Assembly: GCF_947501785.1 (NCBI RefSeq)
Contig: NZ_CANMXB010000001.1
Coordinates: forward strand, 3,290,501-3,354,500
Origin: an uncultured Litoreibacter sp.
GTDB lineage: Bacteria > Pseudomonadota > Alphaproteobacteria > Rhodobacterales > Rhodobacteraceae
Direction: 5' to 3'
Length of the DNA stretch: 64,000 nucleotides
The number at the start of each line of letters is the position of its first letter. Position 1 is the first letter of the stretch. Below are positions 37,280 through 47,686 of this stretch, piece by piece. Below the pieces are notes generated by a model that ran no database searches, was not told the origin of the DNA, and was given only the letters and a program-made list of their open reading frames with translations. A program made the position numbers and the translations under genes.

Positions 37280-38042
37280 AGACCGCATTCAATGACGCGC
37301 ATTCCGCTTCGGTGCCATAGGGCGCGTTGAGGACAAACATGCCCGACCCGATCATGCCATGGCCTGCGCGCACAGGTGGGAAGCGCACCTCATGGCGGAG
37401 CGCGCCGGCGAATTTCCCCTGCTCCAGCTGGCTGACCATTGGCCCATGCGCGTCCGAGGTGAGCAAAGGATACCAAAGCGCGATGACCCCGACGTTCCAT
37501 TTTTTATTCAGCTTGGCGATCTGTGCGGGGATGGTGTCGTAGTCGGACTTCACCTCATAGCTGGGGTCGATCAGCAATAACCCGCGGCGCGGCTCGGGCG
37601 GGGCGACTTTGTGGGCCATCTCAAACCCGTCCTGGTTATGACACCTGGCCTTGTGCAGCATGGTGTTGGACAGCGCCGCATATTCCTGCGGATGCAGCTC
37701 AGCCAGATGCAGCCGGTCGCCTTTTCTCAGAAGTGTCGAGGCGAGCAGCGGCGAGCCTGGGTAGGCGCGGGGGCCATGCTCGGCGCGGATCGCCCGAAGC
37801 GCCTGAACATAGGGGTGATCGGCGTCGAATTTGGAGCCTAACTCGGTGATGCCCGCTTCGGCCTCCCCCGTCTTTTGTGCCTCTGCCGCGTCAAGCTGAT
37901 AAAGGCCGCGGCCTGAATGGGTTTCGAGGTAGCTCAGCGGTTTGTCCTTGCGCGTCAGGTAGCGCAGCATCGACGCCAGCAGCGCGTGTTTATGGACGTC
38001 GGCCGGGTTTCCGGCGTGGTAGATATGTTGGTAGGACAGCAT
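37272..38042 (-). CDS. rlmJ: 23S rRNA (adenine-N6)-methyltransferase RlmJ
   Basis: Methylates A2030 of 23S rRNA. The 256-residue product begins MLSYQHIYHAGNPADVHKH, the signature start of RlmJ (formerly YhiR/ComJ-like). The catalytic motif IDPSYEVKSDY (DPPY-type, DPSY here) is near residue 167, and YPGSPLLA near residue 93. It is convergent with the LuxR-type gene and divergent from mreB. Confidence 0.93.
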   Translation of the reverse strand: MLSYQHIYHAGNPADVHKHALLASMLRYLTRKDKPLSYLETHSGRGLYQLDAAEAQKTGEAEAGITELGSKFDADHPYVQALRAIRAEHGPRAYPGSPLLASTLLRKGDRLHLAELHPQEYAALSNTMLHKARCHNQDGFEMAHKVAPPEPRRGLLLIDPSYEVKSDYDTIPAQIAKLNKKWNVGVIALWYPLLTSDAHGPMVSQLEQGKFAGALRHEVRFPPVRAGHGMIGSGMFVLNAPYGTEAECASLNAVFS

Positions 38043-38136
38043 GGCGACTGCATAGCGCAGCCCCGGCTGGCGGAATAGCGCCTTTTGCTGCGCGCGCTCT
38101 CTTTATCCTGCCGCCGGGCTTTCCTATAAGGGCTGA

Positions 38137-39231
<1,095 letters not shown>

Positions 39232-39312
39232 TCGCGACGCGCGATGCGAAAGTTGATCTGCGTTTCGCGCGGATTGGTTTAGTGTGACCCTGCAACAGCG
39301 GGATGAAGTGGT

Positions 39313-40230
39313 TTGGCACGGGAAAGACGCGGACAGGAGGATTACGGGCGGCCCGTCAGACGTGTTCTGATCGGGGTGCTGGTGGTCGCGCTATTGACCG
39401 TTTTCGGCATCTGGCGCATCGACAACCCCCGCGTTGAGCGTTTCCGCGCCGCCATGGTCGACAAGATCGTGCCCTCCTTCGACTGGGCGTTGGTGCCGGT
39501 CACCCGGGTCTCCCGCATGGTGGATGACTTCCAAAGCTACAGCCGGATTTATGAGCAAAACCAAGAGCTTCGCCGCGAGTTACAGCAGCTGAAGTCGTGG
39601 CGAGAGGCCGCATTGCAGTTGGAACAGGAGAATGCGCGACTGCTAGATCTCAATAAGGTGCGGTTGAACGCGAATCTGACCTACGTGACCGGCGTGGTAC
39701 TGACGGATAATGGCTCCCCTTTCCGCCGGTCGGTGCTGCTCAATGTCGGCGCACGTGACGGGGTGCAGGATGGCTGGGCCACGATGGACGGGCTGGGGTT
39801 GGTCGGCCGAATCTCCGGCGTCGGGGACCGCACCTCCCGCGTGATCCTGTTGACCGACAGCAACAGCCGGGTACCGGTCAATATTCAGCCCTCGGGGCAA
39901 AAGGCGCTTTTGGTGGGGGACAACACGCTTGCCCCGCCGGTGGACATTGCCGACAACCTCGAAGACGTGCGCCCTGGCGACCGCGTCGTGACCAGCGGCG
40001 ACGGCAAGGTGTTCCCGGCCGATGTGCTGGTGGGCCAGATCGCGCAAGGTCCCAACGGGCGTCTGCGGGTGAAGCTGGCGGCGGATTACGGGCGGCTGGA
40101 GTTTCTGCGCGTCCTACGCAACCCGGAGGCACCCGCCATTGCCTCCACCGGGAACCTGATCGCACCGGACGAAATTCCGGTCAGCGAGGCACCAACCGAG
40201 ACAGCCACGGGGGAGGCCAGCGATGGTTGA
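39313..40230 (+). CDS. mreC: Rod-shape-determining protein MreC
   Basis: Bitopic membrane protein bridging MreB and the elongasome. The 305-residue product has a cytoplasmic basic start, one membrane helix (about 17-37, VLIGVLVVALLTVFGIW), a coiled coil (about 75-110, RIYEQNQELRRELQQLKS) and the beta-rich MreC domain with GVQDGWATMDGLGLVGRI. The start is TTG 39313, preceded by a GGATGAAG-type site. It overlaps mreD by eight bases. Confidence 0.93.
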   Translation: MARERRGQEDYGRPVRRVLIGVLVVALLTVFGIWRIDNPRVERFRAAMVDKIVPSFDWALVPVTRVSRMVDDFQSYSRIYEQNQELRRELQQLKSWREAALQLEQENARLLDLNKVRLNANLTYVTGVVLTDNGSPFRRSVLLNVGARDGVQDGWATMDGLGLVGRISGVGDRTSRVILLTDSNSRVPVNIQPSGQKALLVGDNTLAPPVDIADNLEDVRPGDRVVTSGDGKVFPADVLVGQIAQGPNGRLRVKLAADYGRLEFLRVLRNPEAPAIASTGNLIAPDEIPVSEAPTETATGEASDG

Positions 40231-40762
40231 CCCGATCACCACCCGCCGCTTCCTGTTTCGCTGCCTGCTTCTGGTGCTCTGCGCGGTGATCATCTTCGTG
40301 CAGATGCTGCCGTTGTCGACCATTCCAGGCGGCATCCCCGGCCCGGACCTGCTGTTCTGCCTGACGGCCGTGTGGATCATGCGCCGCCCCCGCTGGGCGC
40401 CCGTGGCCCTTATCGTGCTGGTGCATCTGGTCGCCGATATCTTGTTCCTGCGCCCTATCGGCCTGTGGCCCGCGATCACTTTGGTCGGTTATGAATACCT
40501 GCGTCGAAAGGCGGGCGGTTCCACAGAAATCTCACCGCCCCTGGAGCTGGGCATAAGCGTTGCCACATTCGCGGCACTTGTGGCCACCAATGCGTTGTTG
40601 CAATTCATCTTCGGCATCCCGCAACCGACCATTGGGGTGCTGCTGCTGCATGTCATCATGACGGCTCTTGCCTACCCGTTTGTGATTGCGTTCTCTCACT
40701 ATGTCGCGCGGGTGCGCCGCGCCAAGCCAACGGACCTGGACGGATCGGGGATTGCGATTTGA
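40223..40762 (+). CDS. mreD: Rod-shape-determining protein MreD
   Basis: A 179-residue polytopic membrane protein with about five helices, of the MreD family, acting with MreC in the elongasome. The segment FCLTAVWIMRRPRWAP and the following VHLVADILFLRPIGLW match MreD. It overlaps mreC by eight and mrdA by four bases. Confidence 0.88.
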   Translation: MVDPITTRRFLFRCLLLVLCAVIIFVQMLPLSTIPGGIPGPDLLFCLTAVWIMRRPRWAPVALIVLVHLVADILFLRPIGLWPAITLVGYEYLRRKAGGSTEISPPLELGISVATFAALVATNALLQFIFGIPQPTIGVLLLHVIMTALAYPFVIAFSHYVARVRRAKPTDLDGSGIAI

Positions 40763-42702
40763 GACGTTCGCCCAAAGATACCGAGGAAGGCGCAAATATC
40801 GTCAGCCGCCGCGGGCTGATCCTTGGGGGCGGCATGGTGGCGTTTGCCGCGGTGCTGGGAACCCGAATGCGCCAATTGCAGGTCAACGAGGCGGATCAAT
40901 TCCGGCTGCTGGCCGAGGAAAACCGCATCAACATCCGGCTGCTGCCGCCCGCCCGCGGCCAAATCTTTGACCGCAACGGGCTGCTGATCGCGGGCAATGA
41001 ACAGAATTACCGCGTCACCATCATTCGCGACGAGGTGGACGACCCCGAAAAGGCGCTCGATGATCTCAGCCGCCTGATCCCGCTGTCGCGCGAAGACATA
41101 GACCGTACGCTGGAGGAGATGAACCGCCGGTCTCGGCTGGTGCCAGTGACCGTCGCGGACCGGCTTAGTTGGGAAGATGTCAGCCAGGTGGCCGTCAACG
41201 CCCCCGCGCTGCCGGGCATCGCGCCGGAGTTCGGGCTGAGCCGCTTCTACCCGCGCGCCGAGGATTTCGCCCATATCGTGGGCTATGTTGGCCCGGTGTC
41301 CGACTATGACCTGTCGCGCATCCAGAACCCCGACCCGGTTTTGCAAATCCCGAAATTTCAGCTCGGCAAGACCGGGGTGGAAAACAAGCTGGAAGGCGCG
41401 TTGCGCGGCAAGGCCGGGACCAAGCGGGTCGAGGTGAACGCCGTGGGCCGCGTGATGCGCGAGCTTGGCCGGGACGAGGCCGCCAAGGGCGAGACCGTGC
41501 AGCTGACCATCGACACCAAGCTGCAGAACTTTGTGCAAGCGCGGCTGGCGGGCGAAAGTGCCGCCGCTGTGGTCATTGACGTCACAAATGGCGATCTGGT
41601 CGCGATCGGGTCCGCCCCGGCCTTCGACCCCAACAAATTTGTGCGCGGCATCTCGGTCGCGGATTATTCTGGTTTGACGGAAAACAAGTACCGCCCGCTG
41701 GCCAACAAGGCGGTGCAAGGCACTTACCCGCCGGGGTCCACCTTCAAGATGGTCACCGCGCTTGCGGGGCTGGAAGCGGGCGAGATCGACACCGAAGAAC
41801 GCATCCGCTGCGGCGGTTTCACCGAGCTGGCCAACCGCCGCTTCCACTGCTGGAAACGCGGCGGGCACGGGCGGATGAACCTGCGCGACTCGCTGAAACA
41901 GTCTTGCGACGTCTACTATTACGAGCTGTCCCAGAAGGTGGGCATCGAGCGCATCACCGCCATGGCGCGGCGTCTTGGCCTTGGGGAACGACACAATGTA
42001 CCGATGTCCGCCGTGGCGCAGGGTTTGACCCCGACAAAGGCCTGGAAGGCCGAAAACCGCGGCGCGGACTGGGTGATAGGCGACAGCCTGAACGCGGCCA
42101 TCGGGCAAGGATTTGTGCTGGCCTCGCCTCTGCAACTGGCAGTCATGACGGCGCGACTGGCAACTGGCCGCGCGGTTGAACCCCGCCTTGTGCGCGCGGT
42201 CAATGACAAGGAAACCCCATCCGGCGCGGGGGAGCCGCTGGGCCTGTCCAAAGCGATGTTGGATGCGGTGCGCGACGGCATGTTCGCGGTCAGCAATGAA
42301 AGCCGTGGCACCGCCTACGGCACGCGCATCGCCGACAAGGAAAAGCGGATGGCGGGCAAGACCGGCACCAGCCAGGTGCGCAACATCACGGCCGCCGAGC
42401 GTCGCGCCGGAGTGACCCGCAACGAGGACCTGCCATGGGAACGTCGCGACCACGCGCTGTTTGTGGGTTTCGCGCCGTTTGATAACCCCAAATACGCAAT
42501 CTCTGTTGTCGTGGAACATGGCGGCGGCGGCTCTGCTGCGGCGGCACCCATTGCGCGTGACATCATGTTGGCGGCCCAATTTGGTGGCGTCCCGCCCCTG
42601 TCTGCTTACCCCTCGTCGCAGCGCGGCCGCATCGACAGCGCGTTGAAAGAGCTGCAGCTGAATGATCCCGCCGACGGGCCAAGGCGCGCGGCCGAGACAT
42701 GA
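40759..42702 (+). CDS. mrdA: Penicillin-binding protein 2
   Basis: Elongasome transpeptidase. The 647-residue product has an N-terminal membrane anchor (about 17-36), a pedestal domain, and the transpeptidase domain with serine S327 in GSTFKM, the SCDVYYYE motif, and KTG at 534-536 (AGKTGTSQV). The start is TTG 40759, in the overlapping TTGA with the mreD stop, so it is translationally coupled. It partners with RodA, encoded next. Confidence 0.95.
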   Translation: MRRSPKDTEEGANIVSRRGLILGGGMVAFAAVLGTRMRQLQVNEADQFRLLAEENRINIRLLPPARGQIFDRNGLLIAGNEQNYRVTIIRDEVDDPEKALDDLSRLIPLSREDIDRTLEEMNRRSRLVPVTVADRLSWEDVSQVAVNAPALPGIAPEFGLSRFYPRAEDFAHIVGYVGPVSDYDLSRIQNPDPVLQIPKFQLGKTGVENKLEGALRGKAGTKRVEVNAVGRVMRELGRDEAAKGETVQLTIDTKLQNFVQARLAGESAAAVVIDVTNGDLVAIGSAPAFDPNKFVRGISVADYSGLTENKYRPLANKAVQGTYPPGSTFKMVTALAGLEAGEIDTEERIRCGGFTELANRRFHCWKRGGHGRMNLRDSLKQSCDVYYYELSQKVGIERITAMARRLGLGERHNVPMSAVAQGLTPTKAWKAENRGADWVIGDSLNAAIGQGFVLASPLQLAVMTARLATGRAVEPRLVRAVNDKETPSGAGEPLGLSKAMLDAVRDGMFAVSNESRGTAYGTRIADKEKRMAGKTGTSQVRNITAAERRAGVTRNEDLPWERRDHALFVGFAPFDNPKYAISVVVEHGGGGSAAAAPIARDIMLAAQFGGVPPLSAYPSSQRGRIDSALKELQLNDPADGPRRAAET

Positions 42703-43838
42703 GTTATCTTGAGTATAACCTGAAGTCTGTCCCGGCTGGTCCTGGCAAGTTGTTGCACCTGAATTGGGCGATCATCCTGCTTTTGACGGCTATTGCGAGC
42801 GTCGGATTCCTGATGCTGTACTCGGTGGCGGGTGGGTCGATGACCCCGTGGGTCGAGCCGCAGATGAAGCGCTTTGCCGTCGGGCTGCTGCTGATGTTTA
42901 CCATCGCTTTGGTGCCCACCTGGTTTTTGCGAAACACTGCCGGCTTGGCCTATGCAGTGTGCGTGGTTCTTCTGTTGGGGGTCGAGTTCTTTGGGGCCAC
43001 CGGCAAGGGCGCGCAGCGTTGGATTGATCTGGGTTTCATGCGGCTGCAGCCCTCCGAGCTGACCAAGATCACGCTGATCTTGTTCCTGGCCTCCTACTAT
43101 GACTGGCTGGATGTGAAGAAGACCTCCCGCCCGCTTTGGGTGGCGGTGCCGGTGCTGATCATTGCCATCCCGACCTACCTGACGCTGCGCCAGCCCGATC
43201 TGGGCACAGCTTTGCTGCTGGTGTTTGGTGGTGGCGGGCTGATGTTTTTGGCGGGGGTCAGCTGGATGTATTTTGCCGCCGTCATTGGTGCGGGCGTCGG
43301 CGTCGTGGCGGCTGTGTTTCAGTCGCGCGGGACCGATTGGCAGCTGCTGAAGGACTACCAGTATCGTCGGATTGACACGTTTCTGGACCCGGCCTCCGAC
43401 CCGCTGGGGGCGGGCTACCACATCACCCAATCCAAGATTGCCTTGGGGTCCGGCGGCTGGACAGGGCGTGGCTACATGCAAGGCACCCAGTCGCGGTTGA
43501 ACTTCCTGCCGGAGAAGCATACCGACTTCATCTTTACCACTTTGGCTGAAGAGTTTGGCTTTGTGGGCGGCATATCGCTACTGGCGCTTTACGTGCTGGT
43601 GTTGGTGTTCTGCGTCGTCTCGGCACTGGGCAATAAGGACCGGTTCGCCTCGCTGGTGACGCTGGGCGTTGCTCTGACCTTCTTTTTGTTCTTTGCCGTC
43701 AACATGTCGATGGTGATGGGTTTGGCCCCCGTTGTGGGCGTGCCGCTGCCATTGGTCAGCTATGGCGGGTCGGCCATGCTGGTCTTGATGTTGGCTTTCG
43801 GTCTGGTCCAAAGCGCCCATGTCCACCGCCCGAGGTAG
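42699..43838 (+). CDS. rodA: Peptidoglycan glycosyltransferase RodA
   Basis: SEDS-family glycan polymerase of the rod system. The 379-residue product has about ten membrane helices, with the family motifs GAQRWIDLGFMRLQPSELTK, RQPDLGTALLL and the terminal PLPLVSYGGSAML. It overlaps mrdA by four bases and completes the shape operon. Confidence 0.96.
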   Translation: MSYLEYNLKSVPAGPGKLLHLNWAIILLLTAIASVGFLMLYSVAGGSMTPWVEPQMKRFAVGLLLMFTIALVPTWFLRNTAGLAYAVCVVLLLGVEFFGATGKGAQRWIDLGFMRLQPSELTKITLILFLASYYDWLDVKKTSRPLWVAVPVLIIAIPTYLTLRQPDLGTALLLVFGGGGLMFLAGVSWMYFAAVIGAGVGVVAAVFQSRGTDWQLLKDYQYRRIDTFLDPASDPLGAGYHITQSKIALGSGGWTGRGYMQGTQSRLNFLPEKHTDFIFTTLAEEFGFVGGISLLALYVLVLVFCVVSALGNKDRFASLVTLGVALTFFLFFAVNMSMVMGLAPVVGVPLPLVSYGGSAMLVLMLAFGLVQSAHVHRPR

Positions 43839-43841
43839 CCC

Positions 43842-44774
43842 ATGACACAGATTCTGTTCACTGCCGGCGCGGAGCGCTGGGCCCAGTATGAAGCGCCTCT
43901 GCGTGCTGCGCTAGACGCGACGGAGTTGAATTACACGCTGGGCACCGATTTGCCTGCGCAGAAGGTCGACTACCTCGTTTATGCGCCCGGCGGGCCGGTC
44001 TCCGATTTCACACCCTTCACCCGCGCCAAGGCGGTGCTGGGGCTGTGGGCAGGTGTCGAAAGCATTGTTACCAACGAGACCCTGACCCAACCGCTTTGCC
44101 GCATGGTGGATGACGGGCTGACGGACGGGATGGTCGAATGGGTCACCGGCCATGTGATGCGCCACCATCTGGGCATGGATACACATATCCATGGGCAGGA
44201 CGGTCATTGGCGCGGCGGCATCGTGCCGCCGCTGGCGCGCGGTCGCAAGGTCTGCATGCTGGGGCTTGGTGCCCTGGGGGCGGCCTGCGCTCAGCAGCTG
44301 GTCTCTTTGAAGTTTGATGTGCATGGCTGGGCGCGATCGGCAAAAACAGTGGAGGGCGTGACCTGTCACGAAGGTGAGGCCGGGCTGGATCAGGCCCTCT
44401 CCGCCGCGGAATTTGTCGTGCTGTTGTTGCCCGACACGGCAGCGACGCAGAATGTGTTGAACGCGCGCACGCTTGGGTTGTTGAAAAGAGGGGCATTTGT
44501 GGTGAACCCCGGCCGCGGCCCATTGATCGACGATGAGGCCTTGCTGGCGGCATTGGACACGGGCCAGCTTGCCCATGCGACGCTGGACGTGTTCCGCGAA
44601 GAGCCATTACCTGCCGACCATCCTTTCTGGCCTCATCCCGGCGTGACCGTCACGCCGCATATCGCGTCAGAAACCCGGCCTGAGACTGCGAGCGCGGTGA
44701 TCGCCGACAATATCCGCCGGGGCGAGGCGGGGTTGGAGCTGCTGCACCTCGTGGACCGGGCGGCAGGATACTGA
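43842..44774 (+). CDS. D-2-hydroxyacid dehydrogenase (GhrA-like)
   Basis: A 310-residue reductase of the glyoxylate/hydroxypyruvate reductase A type. The NAD(P) motif is MLGLGALGAACA near residue 140. The catalytic arginine is in VNPGRGPLID, the glutamate in REEPLPADHPFW and the histidine in TPHIASETRPE. It starts four bases after rodA, so it may be read through from the shape operon. It is followed by intergenic element copy 4. Confidence 0.88.
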   Translation: MTQILFTAGAERWAQYEAPLRAALDATELNYTLGTDLPAQKVDYLVYAPGGPVSDFTPFTRAKAVLGLWAGVESIVTNETLTQPLCRMVDDGLTDGMVEWVTGHVMRHHLGMDTHIHGQDGHWRGGIVPPLARGRKVCMLGLGALGAACAQQLVSLKFDVHGWARSAKTVEGVTCHEGEAGLDQALSAAEFVVLLLPDTAATQNVLNARTLGLLKRGAFVVNPGRGPLIDDEALLAALDTGQLAHATLDVFREEPLPADHPFWPHPGVTVTPHIASETRPETASAVIADNIRRGEAGLELLHLVDRAAGY

Positions 44775-44890
44775 ATTGTGCGCCTTTGGCGCGCATGATG
44801 CTTTTGCGTTCGCCACGCAGGCTTGGGGGCTCTGCCCCATCGTCGCTGACGCTCCTCCCCCCGGGATATTTCCCGAACATGGAAAGGATT
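44775..44890 (+). repeat. Structured intergenic element, copy 4 (divergent)
   Basis: Hairpin 1 is GCGCCTTTGGCGC, with both arms changed relative to the other copies, then ATGCTTTTGCGTTCGCCACGC, a GGGGGCTCTGCCCC hairpin, and the tail GGGATATTTCCCGAACATGG. It is longer and more rearranged than copies 1-3. It lies between the convergent ghrA-like gene and the SseB-domain gene. Confidence 0.65.
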
Positions 44891-45665
44891 AGGTGAGTTT
44901 GGGTGGCTTGCCAGGATCCATGCCGGGAGGGCTTGGGGTCGTTGGCTGCTCTGGCTCCGGCAGGTCGAACCGCAGCCCGACTTTGGCGAGGCTGGCCGAC
45001 ATCGGATTGGAGGCCGCGAAAAACGCAACATCGAGCATGCCAGCATCAATGCCCGAGAAGATCAGTGCCTCGTTCACGGCGCGCGCAAGCGCAGATTCTG
45101 CGCCGGGCATCGGATCGAGGAAGGCCAGCATGTGAGACTGCGCGCCGCCTGTGTAGCGCACTGAGCAGAGATAGGCCGTGCGGGCGAGACCGCCTGCCAG
45201 GGCCAGCTTGATGTCCAACCCGGTGACCAGCGCCTCCGGCAGGCTTGCAGGTGGCAGAAGCTCCTCGGGTGTGGCCTCCACGTTCGACGGCGCGTTGCCA
45301 AGCGTGTCGTTGAGCCAGCCGATCGCATCCTGTGGCAGCACAATGGAGGAGGGGGCGACCTCGAGATTCAGGCCAAGGCCAAGATCTTGTGCGCTGAGCA
45401 TGGCGACCAAGGCGCGACCTGACAGCGCCGCATAGGGTGCGGCGCCGGCAAATTCGGCCAGCCGTTCTTCGCGGTCGAACGCCAACACCAGCGTTGCGTC
45501 ATCCATGGGAAAAACGCGCGGGGTGATCTGGTCGCCCTCTGGCGGGCGGTCGAGCAGAAGGAACAGTTCGGCATCGGCAAGGCGTTCATAGAACCTCAGG
45601 CGGTCGGTGTCGGACCTGTCCATCGCAGCATGGGCCTGATCGAGGGGTGTCTCAAGCGCTGTCAT
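44889..45665 (-). CDS. SseB N-terminal-domain protein
   Basis: A 258-residue cytosolic protein. Residues about 20-120 match the SseB N-terminal domain (ADAELFLLLDRPPEG, VLAFDREERLAEFAG, YAALSGRALVAMLS). The C-terminal half has no clear family and ends proline-rich. Function unknown. ATG 45665 overlaps the stop of the upstream uracil-DNA glycosylase-like gene, so the two are coupled. Confidence 0.75.
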   Translation of the reverse strand: MTALETPLDQAHAAMDRSDTDRLRFYERLADAELFLLLDRPPEGDQITPRVFPMDDATLVLAFDREERLAEFAGAAPYAALSGRALVAMLSAQDLGLGLNLEVAPSSIVLPQDAIGWLNDTLGNAPSNVEATPEELLPPASLPEALVTGLDIKLALAGGLARTAYLCSVRYTGGAQSHMLAFLDPMPGAESALARAVNEALIFSGIDAGMLDVAFFAASNPMSASLAKVGLRFDLPEPEQPTTPSPPGMDPGKPPKLT

Positions 45666-46252
45666 TTCAGTGCGTCTTTCACGGCTGATTTGAGGGCAGG
45701 AAGGGTGTCCGCCTCGAACCACGGGTGGCGTTTCATCCATGCGGTATTGCGCCAGGACGGATGCGGCAAGGGGAAAATGGCGGGCGCGTGGGTGCGCCAA
45801 TCCTTGACGGTGTCAGTGACGGAGGCCTTGCCTCCCAGATGCCATTTCTGCGCGTAGCCGCCGACCAGCAAGGTCAGCCGCACATCGGCAAGCGCCTCGG
45901 CAATTGGTGCGCGCCATGTCTTGGCGCAGATCGGCGGCGGCGGCAGATCGGAACCTTTGGCGTCATAGCCCGGAAAACAGAATGCCATCGGCACGATGGC
46001 CATGCGGGTTCGGTCGTAAAACAGGTTCTCGTCCACCCCCATCCACGCGCGCAGCCGGTCGCCCGATGGATCGGTAAAGGGCTTGCCGCTGTCATGCACC
46101 CGCGCGCCGGGGGCCTGGCCCGCGATCAGGATGCGCGCGCCCGCGTCGAACCAGACAACCGGGCGCGGGCTATGGGCGGTATGTGTGGCGGCAAACCTGT
46201 CGGCGCAAATGGTGCAGGCGGCGAGGTTGGATTTTAGGGATGCCAAGGTCAT
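45662..46252 (-). CDS. Uracil-DNA glycosylase superfamily protein
   Basis: A 196-residue protein with the UDG-fold motif 1 ILIAGQAPGARVHDSGKPF near residue 42 and motif 2 region LPHPSWRN near residue 163. The N-terminal CTIC pair may reflect an iron-sulfur type member, but only two clear cysteines are seen there. It removes uracil or damaged bases from DNA if active. It is coupled to the SseB-domain gene. Confidence 0.8.
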   Translation of the reverse strand: MTLASLKSNLAACTICADRFAATHTAHSPRPVVWFDAGARILIAGQAPGARVHDSGKPFTDPSGDRLRAWMGVDENLFYDRTRMAIVPMAFCFPGYDAKGSDLPPPPICAKTWRAPIAEALADVRLTLLVGGYAQKWHLGGKASVTDTVKDWRTHAPAIFPLPHPSWRNTAWMKRHPWFEADTLPALKSAVKDALK

Positions 46253-46293
46253 GGCCTTGACCCTAACGGGCAGCAGCGCAGAGAAAAGGGGGG

Positions 46294-46323
46294 TTGCACA
46301 TAATTTTATATTTTTATAATTAT
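46294..46323 (+). promoter_or_regulatory. Promoter/operator of the ArsR-type gene
   Basis: TTGCAC (46294-46299) and TATAAT (46315-46320) form a promoter with a short 15-base spacer, overlapped by an AT-only imperfect dyad (ATAATTTTATA...ATAATTAT, 46300-46323). ArsR repressors bind such AT-rich dyads over the promoter. Confidence 0.5.
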
Positions 46324-46329
46324 AGAATC

Positions 46330-46665
46330 ATGAAAGCATTTGACACCCGCTCCCTGTCCCTCGTTGAAGCCGCTAGCGCCTATGCCGCCTTGGGGTCCGA
46401 GCAACGCCTTGCCCTGCTGCGGCACCTGACCCGTGCAGGCGAGCCCGGCATGACCATCGGCGCATTGGGGCAGGCCACGGGTATTGCGGGTGCGAACCTG
46501 ACCCATCACCTTAAAATCCTGACCCAGGCGGGGTTGATCAAGCAGGTCAAGCAAGGCCGGTCCGTCATTTGCGCGGCGGCGGACTATGCGACGTTCAAAC
46601 GTCTAAACGACTTCTTGATGGCGGAGTGCTGCGCGGACTTGCCTGAAGGCCACAACCATGGCTGA
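46330..46665 (+). CDS. ArsR-family metalloregulator
   Basis: A 111-residue winged-helix repressor: LGSEQRLALLRHLTRAGEPG, then the recognition region GQATGIAGANLTHHLKILTQAG. Two cysteines near the C-terminus (AECCADLPEGHNHG) and terminal histidines could bind metal or metalloid. ATG 46330 fits the promoter; its end overlaps the permease gene by eight bases. It probably represses itself and the permease. Confidence 0.87.
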   Translation: MKAFDTRSLSLVEAASAYAALGSEQRLALLRHLTRAGEPGMTIGALGQATGIAGANLTHHLKILTQAGLIKQVKQGRSVICAAADYATFKRLNDFLMAECCADLPEGHNHG

Positions 46666-47686
46666 CCTGACGCAAACCCCGGCCTCATTCGCGTGGTGGC
46701 GCAACCTGCCAAAGGCGTGGCTGGTCATCGCCGCGATCCCGCTGGCCTTGGCCGCGTTCGATCCCGCGCAATTGTGGCCAACACTTACATTCACCGCCGA
46801 GGCTTTCGGTCATACGGCCATTTTCATTGCCTTTGCTGTGCTGGCCATCGGCTATCTGAAAGCCAGCGGTGCGGAGGCCGTCGTGGCCAAGGCCTTTCAG
46901 GGTCGCGAGGTGCGGATGATCTTTCTGGCGGCGGTTCTGGGCGGTGTGTCGCCCTTTTGCTCCTGCGAGGTGATCCCGTTTATCGCCGCATTGCTGGTGG
47001 CCGGCGCGCCTCTCTCTGCCGTGATGGCGTTCTGGCTGGCCTCCCCCTTGATGGATCCGGCGATGTTTTTGATCACTTCGGGCACTTTGGGGTTCGAGTT
47101 TGCCTTGGCCAAGACTCTCTCCGCCATCGGGTTGGGGTTGTTTGGCGGATTTATGGTCAAAGCCTTTGCTGCAACACCTGTATTTGTTGATCCGCTGAGG
47201 CCCGCCTCTGCTGGCGGCGGCTGCGGCTGCGGATCGCCATTCAAAGGCGCGCCCGTCTGGAGATTTTGGAGCGAAGAGCCGCGCCGCGCTGTGTTCAAAG
47301 AGACGAGTTTGGAAAATGCGTTGTTTCTCGGCAAATGGCTGCTGCTGGCCTACCTGCTGGAGAGCCTGATGCTGACATACGTGCCCGCCGACTGGATCGG
47401 CACGTTTTTGGGCGGCAACGGGATCGGGCCGATTGTACTGGGGGCATTGGTTGGGGCGCCGGCCTATCTGAACGGCTACGCCGCCGTACCGCTGGTAGAC
47501 GCGCTACTGGCCCAAGGCATGAGCAACGGCGCTGCGATGTCGTTCATGCTGGCGGGCGGCGTCAGTTGCATCCCTGCCGCCGTGGCGGTTTGGGCGCTGG
47601 TCAAGCCGCGCGTGTTCAGTGCCTATTTGGGGTTTGCCTTTGTGGGATCCGTCATTGCTGGTTTGATCTGGAACGTCGTGGCCTAA
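46658..47686 (+). CDS. ArsP/DUF318-type permease
   Basis: A 342-residue membrane protein with eight or more helices and the permease motif PFCSCEVIPFIAALL near residue 105; a cytoplasmic loop carries GGGCGCGS, a possible metal site. The family exports organoarsenicals (ArsP) or transition metals (SO_0444-type). Coupling to an ArsR-type gene supports metal or metalloid efflux. Which ion cannot be told. Confidence 0.8.
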   Translation: MADLTQTPASFAWWRNLPKAWLVIAAIPLALAAFDPAQLWPTLTFTAEAFGHTAIFIAFAVLAIGYLKASGAEAVVAKAFQGREVRMIFLAAVLGGVSPFCSCEVIPFIAALLVAGAPLSAVMAFWLASPLMDPAMFLITSGTLGFEFALAKTLSAIGLGLFGGFMVKAFAATPVFVDPLRPASAGGGCGCGSPFKGAPVWRFWSEEPRRAVFKETSLENALFLGKWLLLAYLLESLMLTYVPADWIGTFLGGNGIGPIVLGALVGAPAYLNGYAAVPLVDALLAQGMSNGAAMSFMLAGGVSCIPAAVAVWALVKPRVFSAYLGFAFVGSVIAGLIWNVVA